A DNA stretch of 64,000 nucleotides. Origin: an uncultured Paracoccaceae bacterium. Lineage in GTDB: Bacteria; Pseudomonadota; Alphaproteobacteria; Rhodobacterales; Rhodobacteraceae. Position 1 is the first letter of the stretch. Every line of letters starts with the position of its first letter. The position numbers were made by a program, and so were the translations under genes. Positions 7,817 through 16,514 of the stretch are shown piece after piece. The stretch is from the NCBI GenBank assembly GCA_937895435.1, contig CALAXT010000056.1:26605-90604 (forward strand), written 5' to 3'. The notes under the pieces were generated by a model that saw nothing but the letters and a program-made list of their open reading frames with translations, did no database searches and was not told the origin of the DNA.

Positions 7817-8743
7817 ATGATCCTGTGCTGTGGCGATGCTCTGATTGATATGCTGCCTGTGACCGATGCGACGGGCACACCCGCGTTTGCGCCCGCCACT
7901 GGGGGGGCTGTGTTTAACACGGCCATAGCGTTGGGGCGGATGGGGACCGATGTTGGGTTTTGTTCAGGTATATCCACCGATATCTTTGGCACGGCGCTTT
8001 GTGCGGGGCTGAAGGCGGCTGGGGTCGAATTCCGCCATGTGATCTTTTCAGACCGCCCCACGACGCTCGCGTTTGTCACGCTGCGCGACGGCCAAGCCCG
8101 CTATACGTTTTATGATGAAAACACCGCTGGTCGGATGATCACCCCCCAAGATATGCCGCTGCTTGGCCCAGAAACACGCGCGCTGTTTTTCGGGGGGATC
8201 AGTCTGGCTGCAGAACCCGCCGCAGGGACCTATGCCACGTTTTTAACCCATAACGCCGCCAGCCGTGTCGTGATGCTTGATCCAAACATCCGCCCCAGCT
8301 TTATCCGCGACACGGCCAGCTATCGCACGCGCCTGTCCGCGATGATTGCGCGAAGCGATATCGTCAAACTGTCAGACGAAGATCTGCACTGGCTGCAAGG
8401 GCCGGGCACATTGGCTGATTTGGCACGCACCATGCTGAGCATGGGGCCTAAGCTTGTGCTGATTACCGAGGGTGCAAAGGGGGCACATGGCTATTTTGGC
8501 GCGCACCATGTGTTTGAACCGGCACAAAAGGTCGTGGTGGTCGACACCGTCGGGGCGGGCGATACGTTTAACGCGGGCGTGCTGACCGCTTTGGCCCGCA
8601 CAGAGCGGCTGGAAAAATCTGCCATTGCAGCACTTGATGCGCCGATGGTGGCACAGATGCTGCGGCTGGGAAATGCAGCGGCGGCAATCACGGTATCGCG
8701 GGTTGGTGCGAACCCGCCCTTTGCACATGAAATCACGCTCTGA
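7817..8743 (+). CDS. PfkB-family carbohydrate kinase (fructokinase-like)
   Basis: This 308-residue ribokinase-fold enzyme begins [15 protein letters not shown], the usual first strand. It has the [15 protein letters not shown] substrate region near residue 29 and the [14 protein letters not shown] signature whose Asp is the catalytic base. These features and length fit fructokinase or a related sugar kinase; the exact sugar is not decidable. AAAGG is upstream of the ATG. Its TGA shares one base with the ATG of dtd, so the two are cotranscribed. The FNR-type site lies in its upstream region. Confidence 0.88.
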   Translation: MILCCGDALIDMLPVTDATGTPAFAPATGGAVFNTAIALGRMGTDVGFCSGISTDIFGTALCAGLKAAGVEFRHVIFSDRPTTLAFVTLRDGQARYTFYDENTAGRMITPQDMPLLGPETRALFFGGISLAAEPAAGTYATFLTHNAASRVVMLDPNIRPSFIRDTASYRTRLSAMIARSDIVKLSDEDLHWLQGPGTLADLARTMLSMGPKLVLITEGAKGAHGYFGAHHVFEPAQKVVVVDTVGAGDTFNAGVLTALARTERLEKSAIAALDAPMVAQMLRLGNAAAAITVSRVGANPPFAHEITL

Positions 8744-9186
8744 TGCGCGCGCTTGTTCAACGCGTGAGTGCTGCGGATGTCAAAGTGGATGGATCTGAGA
8801 TTGGCCAGATTGGGCCGGGCCTTTTGGTGTTTGTCTGCGCGATGCAGGGCGACACCACCGCTGAGGCTGAAAAAATGGCTGCGCGCCTGTGCAAATTACG
8901 TATTTTCAAAGACGACGGTGGTAAAATGAACCTCTCGTTACAAGACACAGGCGGTGCGGTCCTGGTGGTCAGCCAGTTTACACTGGCAGCCGACACATCG
9001 CGCGGCAACCGCCCCGGCTTTTCTGCCGCCGCCGCACCAGATGTTGGGCGCACACTTTATGAACATTTCATCGCCACGCTGCGCGGGCTTGGGGTGACGG
9101 TGGCCACCGGATCTTTCGGGGCAGATATGGCGGTGCATCTGGTCAATGATGGGCCGGTCACCCTGTGGCTGGACAATGGCGTCTAA
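8743..9186 (+). CDS. dtd: D-aminoacyl-tRNA deacylase
   Basis: This 147-residue protein hydrolyses D-amino acids (and glycine mis-attached to tRNA(Ala)) from tRNA. The family signature SQFTL is present ([10 protein letters not shown]), as is the Gly-Pro pocket motif near the end ([13 protein letters not shown]). The start [17 protein letters not shown] is typical. It is translationally coupled to the kinase gene and its 3' end overlaps the convergent permease gene by four bases. Confidence 0.97.
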   Translation: MRALVQRVSAADVKVDGSEIGQIGPGLLVFVCAMQGDTTAEAEKMAARLCKLRIFKDDGGKMNLSLQDTGGAVLVVSQFTLAADTSRGNRPGFSAAAAPDVGRTLYEHFIATLRGLGVTVATGSFGADMAVHLVNDGPVTLWLDNGV

Positions 9187-10415
9187 GCGGCCCACCCCGC
9201 CAGCACCAACAACAGCGCGCAGGCCAGTGCCCCGGCCCATGGCACCCAACCAAACACAACAAACCCACCAATGGGTGCCGGCTCTCGGCGCGCTTTGATC
9301 CGCCCCAGTGCCACGCAAACCAACACAAAGACCCCGAGCGTCACCACTGAGGTTCCCTGCGCAAGCGCAGCAATTGGAAATGCCAGCGCCAAAGCCAGAA
9401 CCCCAGCACCCGACACTAAGGTCGCCGTCACAGGCGCCGCGGTTCTCGGATTGACCCGCCCCAGAGCGGCTGGCAACGCTCCCTGACGCGCCAACCCATA
9501 AATCACCCGACCCGCCATCAAGATCTGCACAACAATCCCATTCACCGTTGCCGCCACCGCGATCAGTGTGATTGCCAGCGGTGACAGCCCTGTGCTGCGT
9601 TCAAACACAAGCGCCAGCGGCGCGGCGCTCTGCGACAGCTCGGCCCGGCTTGCAACCGACAACGCTGAAATAATAACCAAAATATAAAGCATGCTGGTCA
9701 GCACCAAAGTCAGAAAGATCGCGCGCGGTAAAACCTTTTGCGGCTCACGGGTTTCCTCGGCGATGGAATCGATGTCTTCAAAGCCGATAAAGGCGAAAAA
9801 CGCCAAAAGGCTGGCACCAAAAACACCAGCCCACAGCGCGGGCGACAGGCTAAGGGGCAGCGCACGTACCGCTTGCCCCACCAAATCCGCCCCAGACCAC
9901 GCGGCCCCACCAACCAAAAGCAAAAGCCCGCCCACCTCAACCAAGGTCAAGACCCCCGCCAGCATCACCGATTGGCGCACCTTCAAGCAGGCCACAGCCG
10001 TACAACATGCAATGACCGCAAACAGCAATACAGCCCCCGGCAGGCCCGCCAATTGCGCCAAATAGCCGACCGCGCCATGCGCGATCGCCGCAGCCGATAT
10101 GACGCCCACCCCCGCCACCATCAGCCCGACAACCGGAAACAGCCATGAAACGCCAAACCCCGCACGCACAAAATGCGCCTCAGCGGCGGCAAAGGGCATC
10201 CGACCTGTCAGTTCGGCAAAACAGGCCGCGGGCAACACCATAACCAGCGCAGCCACCAAAAAAGATACTGGCGCGTAATCCCCAGCCTGTGCCACCACCG
10301 CCCCCACCAGCGCATAGATCCCAGCCCCAACCGTCACACCCAAGCCGTAAAGCACCACATGCCACAGCCCCAATGAGCGGCGCAAACCAAGTGGCGGTGT
10401 CGAATGAGCAGGCAT
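9183..10415 (-). CDS. APC-superfamily amino-acid permease
   Basis: This 410-residue membrane protein has about 12 hydrophobic spans. The first contains the glycine-rich unwound helix seen in the family ([22 protein letters not shown]), which binds the amino-acid backbone. A conserved [19 protein letters not shown] segment follows span 6 and is typical of the cationic amino-acid/YhdG type. I start at [20 protein letters not shown] because the frame upstream is not conserved. Substrate is unknown. It is convergent with dtd. Confidence 0.88.
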   Translation of the reverse strand: MPAHSTPPLGLRRSLGLWHVVLYGLGVTVGAGIYALVGAVVAQAGDYAPVSFLVAALVMVLPAACFAELTGRMPFAAAEAHFVRAGFGVSWLFPVVGLMVAGVGVISAAAIAHGAVGYLAQLAGLPGAVLLFAVIACCTAVACLKVRQSVMLAGVLTLVEVGGLLLLVGGAAWSGADLVGQAVRALPLSLSPALWAGVFGASLLAFFAFIGFEDIDSIAEETREPQKVLPRAIFLTLVLTSMLYILVIISALSVASRAELSQSAAPLALVFERSTGLSPLAITLIAVAATVNGIVVQILMAGRVIYGLARQGALPAALGRVNPRTAAPVTATLVSGAGVLALALAFPIAALAQGTSVVTLGVFVLVCVALGRIKARREPAPIGGFVVFGWVPWAGALACALLLVLAGWAA

Positions 10416-10559
10416 GTCACGGCCCCGTTTAAACGCACAAATCTGAAATCTTGTAGCAGCATGGGGCAGCCCCCAGCCCGGCACAAGCAAGAATTGCCGC
10501 TTGCCCAACCAACCACCACAGTGTTTTCTGTCTGACATGATGCCCAAGCGGCTGCACAG

Positions 10560-11027
10560 ATGAAAGAGCCCAAGATGAACACCGATCTGACCATTCGCGC
10601 CGTTCATCCCCAAGATCGGGCCAATTGGGGCCAGCTTTATGCAGGCTATGCGGCGTTTTACCGGGTGGAACAGACCGAAGCGATGCGTGACACGGTTTGG
10701 GCTTGGCTGCACGATCCAGCACATGAAAGCTACGGTTTGGTGGCACAAAACAGCTCGGGAAATTTGTTGGGGCTTGTACATTTTCGGGCATTTGCGCGGC
10801 CATTATCGGCCACCAGGGGGGGGTTTCTGGACGATCTTTTCGTGGCCCCTGATGCGCGCGGCGGCAAGGTTGGTGTGGCACTCATTGCCGCCCTACGCGC
10901 CCACGCAAAAGCCCAAGGATGGAGCGTGCTGCGCTGGATCACGGCTGAAAACAACTATCGCGCCCGCGCGCTGTATGACCAGCTTGCCACCAGAACAGCA
11001 TGGGTCACCTATGATCTTAAGCCGTGA
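10560..11027 (+). CDS. GNAT-family N-acetyltransferase
   Basis: This 155-residue protein has the acetyl-CoA fold. The central strand and pyrophosphate loop are at FLDDLFVAPDARGGKVGVALIAAL, where the usual R-G-x-G-x-A/G is slightly altered, and motif B is AENNYRARALYDQL. The substrate (small amine or peptide) is unknown. Either the ATG at 10560 or the one at 10575 could be the start; neither has a strong ribosome site. It is convergent with the CcdA-like gene four bases away. Confidence 0.85.
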   Translation: MKEPKMNTDLTIRAVHPQDRANWGQLYAGYAAFYRVEQTEAMRDTVWAWLHDPAHESYGLVAQNSSGNLLGLVHFRAFARPLSATRGGFLDDLFVAPDARGGKVGVALIAALRAHAKAQGWSVLRWITAENNYRARALYDQLATRTAWVTYDLKP

Positions 11028-11030
11028 CGC

Positions 11031-11810
11031 CTAGCTCAGGGAAGCCAGCGCTGGAAACATTTCCAGCAACCAAAACGATACCCGCGAAAAAACACCCGTC
11101 ATCAAGGCGACACCCACCAAAACCAGCATTGCGCCCATGACCTGCTCAATGCGCTTCATGTGCCGCTTCAGCCGGGCCATAATACCCACAGCACGCTGCA
11201 CAAAAAGCGCAGTCAGTAAAAACGGCACCCCAAGCCCCAGCGCATAAACCCCCAAAAGCAAAGTACCGCGCGGCAGTGACCCCTCTGAGGCGGCAAGCGT
11301 CAAGATGGCGCCCAGTTGCGGCCCGATGCATGGTGTCCAACCAAAGGCAAAGGCCAATCCCAACACATAAGCGCCAAGTGCCGATCCGCCACGATCGCCC
11401 GCATCCATCCGCACATCCCGGTCTAACAGCGCGATTCGAAAGACACCCAAAAAATGCAGTCCAAAAACGGTGACCATCGCGCCGCCAACCACCGAAAAAA
11501 CTTCACGGTTGATCAGAAAAAATGCCCCAAAGGCTGATGCTGCCAAGCCCAGCAACAAAAACACCGTCGACAGCCCCAGCACAAAGCCGAATGCAGCGCG
11601 CAGCAATTTACCCCGGCTTTGGCGCGGGGTGGTTTGCGCATCCCCCCCCTGCGGAGCCGCCAAATCTGACAGGCCCACACCGCTCATATAAGCCAGATAG
11701 GGTGGCACAATTGGTAAGACACATGGGCTTAAAAAAGACAAAACACCCGACAAAAGGGCGACCGTCAAGGCGGGCCAAAGCCCAGCCACAATCAAATCAA
11801 CGCCAAACAT
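11031..11810 (-). CDS. ccdA: CcdA-type cytochrome c biogenesis / thiol transport protein
   Basis: This 259-residue inner-membrane protein has six predicted spans and the two conserved cysteines of the DsbD/CcdA core, in SFLSPCVLPI near the start and in GWTPCIGPQLG. CcdA carries electrons from cytoplasmic thioredoxin across the membrane to keep apocytochrome c or other periplasmic thiols reduced. GGAG lies before the chosen ATG. It is downstream of rne on the same strand after a 127-base gap containing a strong hairpin. Confidence 0.92.
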   Translation of the reverse strand: MFGVDLIVAGLWPALTVALLSGVLSFLSPCVLPIVPPYLAYMSGVGLSDLAAPQGGDAQTTPRQSRGKLLRAAFGFVLGLSTVFLLLGLAASAFGAFFLINREVFSVVGGAMVTVFGLHFLGVFRIALLDRDVRMDAGDRGGSALGAYVLGLAFAFGWTPCIGPQLGAILTLAASEGSLPRGTLLLGVYALGLGVPFLLTALFVQRAVGIMARLKRHMKRIEQVMGAMLVLVGVALMTGVFSRVSFWLLEMFPALASLS

Positions 11811-11897
11811 GCGCGTCTCCTGAAAATCGCCCCTGATGCAGCCCAGGCCTGCCAGTACGGTGCAGCCCAAGCGAAGAGATCAGGGCAGATTTGGGGC

Positions 11898-11929
11898 CTA
11901 TCACCGGGAACACAAGCCCCCGGTGATAG
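11898..11929. terminator. Perfect 11-bp inverted repeat between rne and ccdA
   Basis: CTATCACCGGG and CCCGGTGATAG flank a 10-base loop, just past the rne stop codon at 11938. No T-tract follows on either strand, so it may be a factor-dependent terminator or an mRNA 3'-end stabiliser rather than a classic terminator. Confidence 0.55.
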
Positions 11930-11937
11930 ATATTCGC

Positions 11938-14739
11938 TTAACGTCCGCGTGACCACCAACCGCGCTTTTTCGGCGCAGCAGGCTCTTCTGGTTTTGTCAG
12001 TTCTTCTGGCACAGCAGCCTGATCGGGCTGCGCGGCGGCAGGCTCGGGTGTGGCAATCACAGCCGGGGCCACCACCGGCGCTTCTTCAACCGCGAGCGGC
12101 GCTGGGGCCAGTTCTTGTGCAACGGGGGTGGGCTCAGTTGCTGGCGCGGCCCCCTCTGCTACGACCGTATCTTCCGCCACAGGCGCTGCAACCACTTTGG
12201 GTTTGCGTGTGCGGGTGGCGGGCTTGCGCTTGGGCTTTTCTGCCACAGGCTCGGCTGCCGCATCCGTGGCTTTGTCCGGGGCCGCAACCTCTGCCTCAGG
12301 GGCAGACGGCACAGCTTCCTCAGGGGCATCCGCAACCACGACGGCATCGGCGTCCACCGCAGATTTGGGCTTGCGGGTGCGGGTGCGGCGACGCGGTGCA
12401 GGCTTTTCAGCGGCCTCATCAGAAGCGACACCCTCAGCCTTGGGGCTATCAGCCTGAGGCTGGGGTTCTGCAACAGCATCTTCTGCACTGACGACATCGC
12501 TTTCGGCCTGCTCTGCATCATCGCCTGCGCCATCGCTGCCGCCGTTTGCCGAACCGGGTTTACGACGACGACGACGACGGCGCTTTTTGCGCCCTGACCC
12601 ATCGCCACCATCAGCATCAGACCGGGTGCCGGCATCAGTGTCATCAATAGCGTCACTTGCCTCATCTTCGATCAGATCATCCTCGATCTCATCGGCATCA
12701 TCGACATCAGACATACCCGAAGCATCGAGCAATACGACATTCAGGTTCTGCTCAACCACGACACGGGTCGCCACTTTGAACTTTTCGATTGTGAAATCCG
12801 GGCTGACCAAGGCCGGATCTGCCTCAACCCGCACGGCCATGCCATAGCGCGCCTCAATACCGGCAATATGTTCACGTTTTTGGTTCATAAGGAAGTTCAG
12901 AATGTTGACAGGCGCTTTCAAAAGCACTTCTTTTGAGCGTTTGCGCGTGCCCTCTTCTTCCAGTTGGCGCAAAATCGACAACGCCAAACTGTCATCCGAG
13001 CGGATCAGACCAGTGCCATGGCAATGCGGGCATGGCGCGGTAGAGGCTTCAAGCATACCTGGGCGCAAGCGCTGCCTGCTCATTTCCAGCAGGCCAAAGC
13101 CGGAAATTCTGCCCACCTGAATGCGGGCGCGATCGGTCTTAAGCTTGTCTTTCAGCCGTTTCTCAACGGTCGCATTGTTGCGGCGTTCTTCCATGTCGAT
13201 GAAATCGATCACGATCAAACCAGCCAAATCGCGCAGACGCAATTGACGCGCGACTTCTTCCGCCGCTTCCACGTTGGTTTTCAGCGCGGTCTCTTCAATT
13301 GAGCCTTCCTTGGTGGCCCGACCAGAGTTAACATCAATTGCTACAAGCGCTTCGGTGATGCCAATCACGATATAGCCGCCCGATTTCAACTGAACGACGG
13401 GATTAAACATGCTGGCCAAAAAGCTCTCAACACCATAGCGCGCAAAAAGCGGCATCTGTTCGGTGTAATGCTTTACGTTTTTGGCGTGGCTGGGCATGAT
13501 CATACGCATGAAATCTTTGGCCACCCGATATCCATCGGCACCTTCAACCAGCACCTCTTCGATATCACGGTTGTAAAGATCGCGGATAACCCGCTTGATC
13601 AGCGTACCCTCTTCATAGATTGGTGCAGGCGCTATCGATTTCAGCGTAAGATCCCGGATCTGATCCCAAAGCCGCTGCAAATATTCATAATCGCGCTTGA
13701 TCTCGGTTTTTGTGCGCTGGCTGCCGGCGGTGCGGATAATCAAGCCTGCACCTTCCGGCACTTCAATTTCGCCCGCGATTTCTTTCAGTTTCTTACGGTC
13801 AACTGCGTTGGTGATCTTGCGTGAAATACCACCACCACGCGCCGTGTTTGGCATCAAAACGCAATAGCGCCCTGCCAGCGACAAATAGGTTGTCAACGCA
13901 GCACCCTTGTTACCGCGCTCTTCTTTGACAACCTGCACCAGCATGATCTGGCGCACTTTGACGACTTCTTGGATCTTATAGCGACGATGGCGCGGTTTGC
14001 GCGGGCGGCTGATTTCCTCAGACACATCTTCATCCGCGATCGATTCGATTTCATCATCAAGATCAGAGGCGTGATCGACTGAATGATAATCGCGCGTTGC
14101 AGACTCAGGCTCGGCATCACGGTCATCTGACGGCGTATTTTCTGCCGAGTCATCGCCGACTTCGGGGCTGGTTTCAGAATCAGCGGTTTCAGCGCCAATC
14201 GGCGCGGGCTCGGATTCGGACTGCAGCACATCGTCAGGCGCTGGCAAAGATTGGGGGGCAGATGCTGTGTCAAACAGACTGTCCGCACCGTCATCCTCGC
14301 CCAAATCCACCACATCCATGCCGGAAATCTCACCGGTCACGACGCTGTCGGCATCTTGCGCCACCGCCGCTTTGCTCGAACCATTGTTCGATCCGCGCTT
14401 GCGCGACCGGCGGGGCCGCTCGGTGGTTTCTTCTTCATCCATTGCGCGGGCATGCTCGCGCTCTTCAGCAAGCAAAGCCTCACGGTCAGTAACTGGGATT
14501 TGGTAGTAATCAGGATGGATCTCTGAAAACGCCAGGAATCCATGGCGGTTTCCACCGTAATCCACAAAAGCAGCCTGCAACGAGGGCTCAACCCGTGTCA
14601 CCTTGGCCAAGTAAATATTGCCTGCAAGCTGACGCTTATTTACAGTTTCAAAGTCAAATTCTTCAACTTTGGTTCCATCCACCACCACAACGCGGGTTTC
14701 TTCCGCGTGGGTGGCATCGATTAGCATTTTCTTTGTCAT
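11938..14739 (-). CDS. rne: Ribonuclease E
   Basis: This 933-residue endoribonuclease is the core of the RNA degradosome and also processes rRNA and tRNA. The S1 domain at the N terminus (residues about 35-270) is split by a long acidic, Asp/Glu/Ser-rich insertion, as usual in Rhodobacterales. The catalytic DNase I-like domain has the acidic residues in IDVNSGRATKEG and IVIDFIDMEERRNN. The zinc-link CPHCHGTG follows. The C-terminal third is disordered, with a run of about eight Arg/Lys encoded by repeated CGT codons and many Pro/Ala/Glu, ending KKRGWWSRGR. I start at MTKKMLIDATHAEETRV, the family start. Confidence 0.97.
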   Translation of the reverse strand: MTKKMLIDATHAEETRVVVVDGTKVEEFDFETVNKRQLAGNIYLAKVTRVEPSLQAAFVDYGGNRHGFLAFSEIHPDYYQIPVTDREALLAEEREHARAMDEEETTERPRRSRKRGSNNGSSKAAVAQDADSVVTGEISGMDVVDLGEDDGADSLFDTASAPQSLPAPDDVLQSESEPAPIGAETADSETSPEVGDDSAENTPSDDRDAEPESATRDYHSVDHASDLDDEIESIADEDVSEEISRPRKPRHRRYKIQEVVKVRQIMLVQVVKEERGNKGAALTTYLSLAGRYCVLMPNTARGGGISRKITNAVDRKKLKEIAGEIEVPEGAGLIIRTAGSQRTKTEIKRDYEYLQRLWDQIRDLTLKSIAPAPIYEEGTLIKRVIRDLYNRDIEEVLVEGADGYRVAKDFMRMIMPSHAKNVKHYTEQMPLFARYGVESFLASMFNPVVQLKSGGYIVIGITEALVAIDVNSGRATKEGSIEETALKTNVEAAEEVARQLRLRDLAGLIVIDFIDMEERRNNATVEKRLKDKLKTDRARIQVGRISGFGLLEMSRQRLRPGMLEASTAPCPHCHGTGLIRSDDSLALSILRQLEEEGTRKRSKEVLLKAPVNILNFLMNQKREHIAGIEARYGMAVRVEADPALVSPDFTIEKFKVATRVVVEQNLNVVLLDASGMSDVDDADEIEDDLIEDEASDAIDDTDAGTRSDADGGDGSGRKKRRRRRRRKPGSANGGSDGAGDDAEQAESDVVSAEDAVAEPQPQADSPKAEGVASDEAAEKPAPRRRTRTRKPKSAVDADAVVVADAPEEAVPSAPEAEVAAPDKATDAAAEPVAEKPKRKPATRTRKPKVVAAPVAEDTVVAEGAAPATEPTPVAQELAPAPLAVEEAPVVAPAVIATPEPAAAQPDQAAVPEELTKPEEPAAPKKRGWWSRGR

Positions 14740-15159
14740 GTGTTCTCTTTGTACCACGACGCTGGCGCAGGCTAAAAAGCCCAAATTCATGCGGTCGGGG
14801 TGTTGCTATGGCAAGGGGACACGCAAAGACGATCGCATCCGCCCCAAGGGGGGGATGATCGTCTGTGCACAGCGGCGTCGCGGTTCCCATCACGGTTCTA
14901 TCCAAGGCGTGGCTTGCGCGGCGCCCATCTCTAAAGCCCCTCGCGTGACGCGGCGGGGCAATTCTGTGACCTTGCGGCCGATCGGTTTGCAAAAATGGCG
15001 GAACGGGCACCTGCCCTTTCGCCGCTTTTTGCCCCGAAACTCTCGGTCAGGCTGTCGTGAACGACAGAAGCATTGACTGGTTAGACATTAGCGGCAGAGC
15101 GTTGCGAAATACAATGCCCAATTTTGTGATCACCCCACAACCCAAGGGCGATCTTAACG
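14740..15159 (-). promoter_or_regulatory. Long rne leader with a stable hairpin
   Basis: These 420 bases between the end of the DctD-like gene and rne contain no believable gene. On the reverse strand the part nearest rne carries a hairpin at 14828-14863: GACGATC pairs with GATCGTC and ATCC with GGAT, with a two-base bulge and a C/G-rich loop. RNase E in other bacteria controls its own level through leader structure, so this is a good candidate for autoregulation. The transcript start is not determined. Confidence 0.45.
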
Positions 15160-16491
15160 CTAAAGCGTATAATCAGCCCGGCTTAATGCGTATTTCGCCA
15201 TTTTTTCATTCAGGGTGCGCCGGGGCAAACACAGTTCTTCCATTACCGCAACAATACTGCCCCGATGACGACGCATGGCGTTGTCGATCAACATGCGTTC
15301 GAAATCATCTACATAATCTTTCAGCGGCTTGCCTTCGGTTGTCAGGGCCATGCCAACCTGTTCGTTGTCGTCCATCAAAAGTGACGCAATCGATCCCGAT
15401 CCGCGGCGATTTTGCAGCACGGCGCGTTCGGCCACATTGATCAATTGGCGCACATTGCCCGGCCAAGGCGCCTGCAACAGTTGTGCGGCTTCTTGTGCAG
15501 CCAATTTTGGCGGCTCGCAGCCATATTCATCGGCGAATTGCGCGCCTATTCGCTCAAACAGCACCAAAACATCATCACCGCGTTGGCGCAGCGGCGGCAG
15601 GGTAATTTGCAAGGCCGATAGTCGATAGAAAAGATCGGCGCGCAACGCGTCTTCGACCGTTTTATCGGGCATGTGATGGTTGCAAATCGCAATAATCCGG
15701 GTTTCGGGTGGCGTTCCTTGATCGTTGACAAAGGTCAACAGGCGGGCCTGCAACGCGGGCGAGAGCGCCTCAATATCTTCCAGACAAATCGTGCCACCAC
15801 GCGCCTCTTCACACAGCGCAACACCACCGTCGGTATCGCCATCAAAAAGCCGCATCGCTAACCGCTCTTCGCTGAGCGCGGCACATGAAATCGTGGCAAA
15901 TTTACGACCTGCCCGCGGCCCAACCGCATGCAGCGCATGTGCCACCAGGGTTTTGCCAGTGCCCGTTTCGCCATCAATCAGCACATGACCATCGGCCTGC
16001 CCCAAATCCAGAATATCTTCACGCAGCCGAACCATCGGAGCCGACGCACCAATCAGTTTTTGCATTAACACCGTGCCATCGGCCAATTCGCGGCGCAGCG
16101 CGCGGCTGTCTAATGCCATGCGCCGGGCATGGCTGGCTTTTTTAGCAAGTTCGGTCATCCGGTCTGGGTTAAAGGGTTTTTCTAAAAAATCAAAAGCGCC
16201 AAGCCGCATCGCCTCAACCGCCATCGGCACATCACCATGCCCCGTGATCAAAATAACCGGCAGCGCCGAATCAAGGGTCATCAAGCGGCGCAGCAGCGCC
16301 ATTCCATCCATCCCCGGCATCCTGATGTCACTGACCACAACGCCCGCATAATCCGGGCCGATGCTGCGCAGCGCAGCTTCGGCTGACTCAAATGTTTCGG
16401 TATCAAATCCAGACAGGGCCAGCCACTGGCTGATGGATTGCCGCATGTCTTTTTCATCATCGATAATCGCCACTTTCATTGCGCGCGCCAT
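15160..16491 (-). CDS. dctD: DctD-like response regulator lacking the sigma-54 contact loop
   Basis: This 443-residue regulator has an N-terminal receiver domain (Asp11/Asp12, phosphoacceptor Asp55, Lys105). An AAA+ domain (Walker A GETGTGKT at 174-181) and a Fis-type helix-turn-helix in the last 45 residues follow. Family members activate sigma-54 promoters. Here the GAFTGA loop expected around residue 217-224 is missing: the sequence runs RLFDGDTDGGVALCEEARGG. The Walker B end reads LED rather than LDE. It may therefore work without sigma-54, as R. capsulatus NtrC does. AAGGA precedes the ATG. It follows the sensor kinase gene after 23 bases. The C4-dicarboxylate role is assigned by similarity only; no dctPQM is in view. 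Confidence 0.85.
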   Translation of the reverse strand: MARAMKVAIIDDEKDMRQSISQWLALSGFDTETFESAEAALRSIGPDYAGVVVSDIRMPGMDGMALLRRLMTLDSALPVILITGHGDVPMAVEAMRLGAFDFLEKPFNPDRMTELAKKASHARRMALDSRALRRELADGTVLMQKLIGASAPMVRLREDILDLGQADGHVLIDGETGTGKTLVAHALHAVGPRAGRKFATISCAALSEERLAMRLFDGDTDGGVALCEEARGGTICLEDIEALSPALQARLLTFVNDQGTPPETRIIAICNHHMPDKTVEDALRADLFYRLSALQITLPPLRQRGDDVLVLFERIGAQFADEYGCEPPKLAAQEAAQLLQAPWPGNVRQLINVAERAVLQNRRGSGSIASLLMDDNEQVGMALTTEGKPLKDYVDDFERMLIDNAMRRHRGSIVAVMEELCLPRRTLNEKMAKYALSRADYTL

Positions 16492-16514
16492 GGTGTGTTA
16501 TCCTTTGTTTGCGG

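Noticed and set aside
12000..14500. Long reading frames on the strand opposite rne
   Set aside because: They are mirror images of the low-complexity Ala/Glu/Pro codons in rne, without ribosome sites or recognisable domains.
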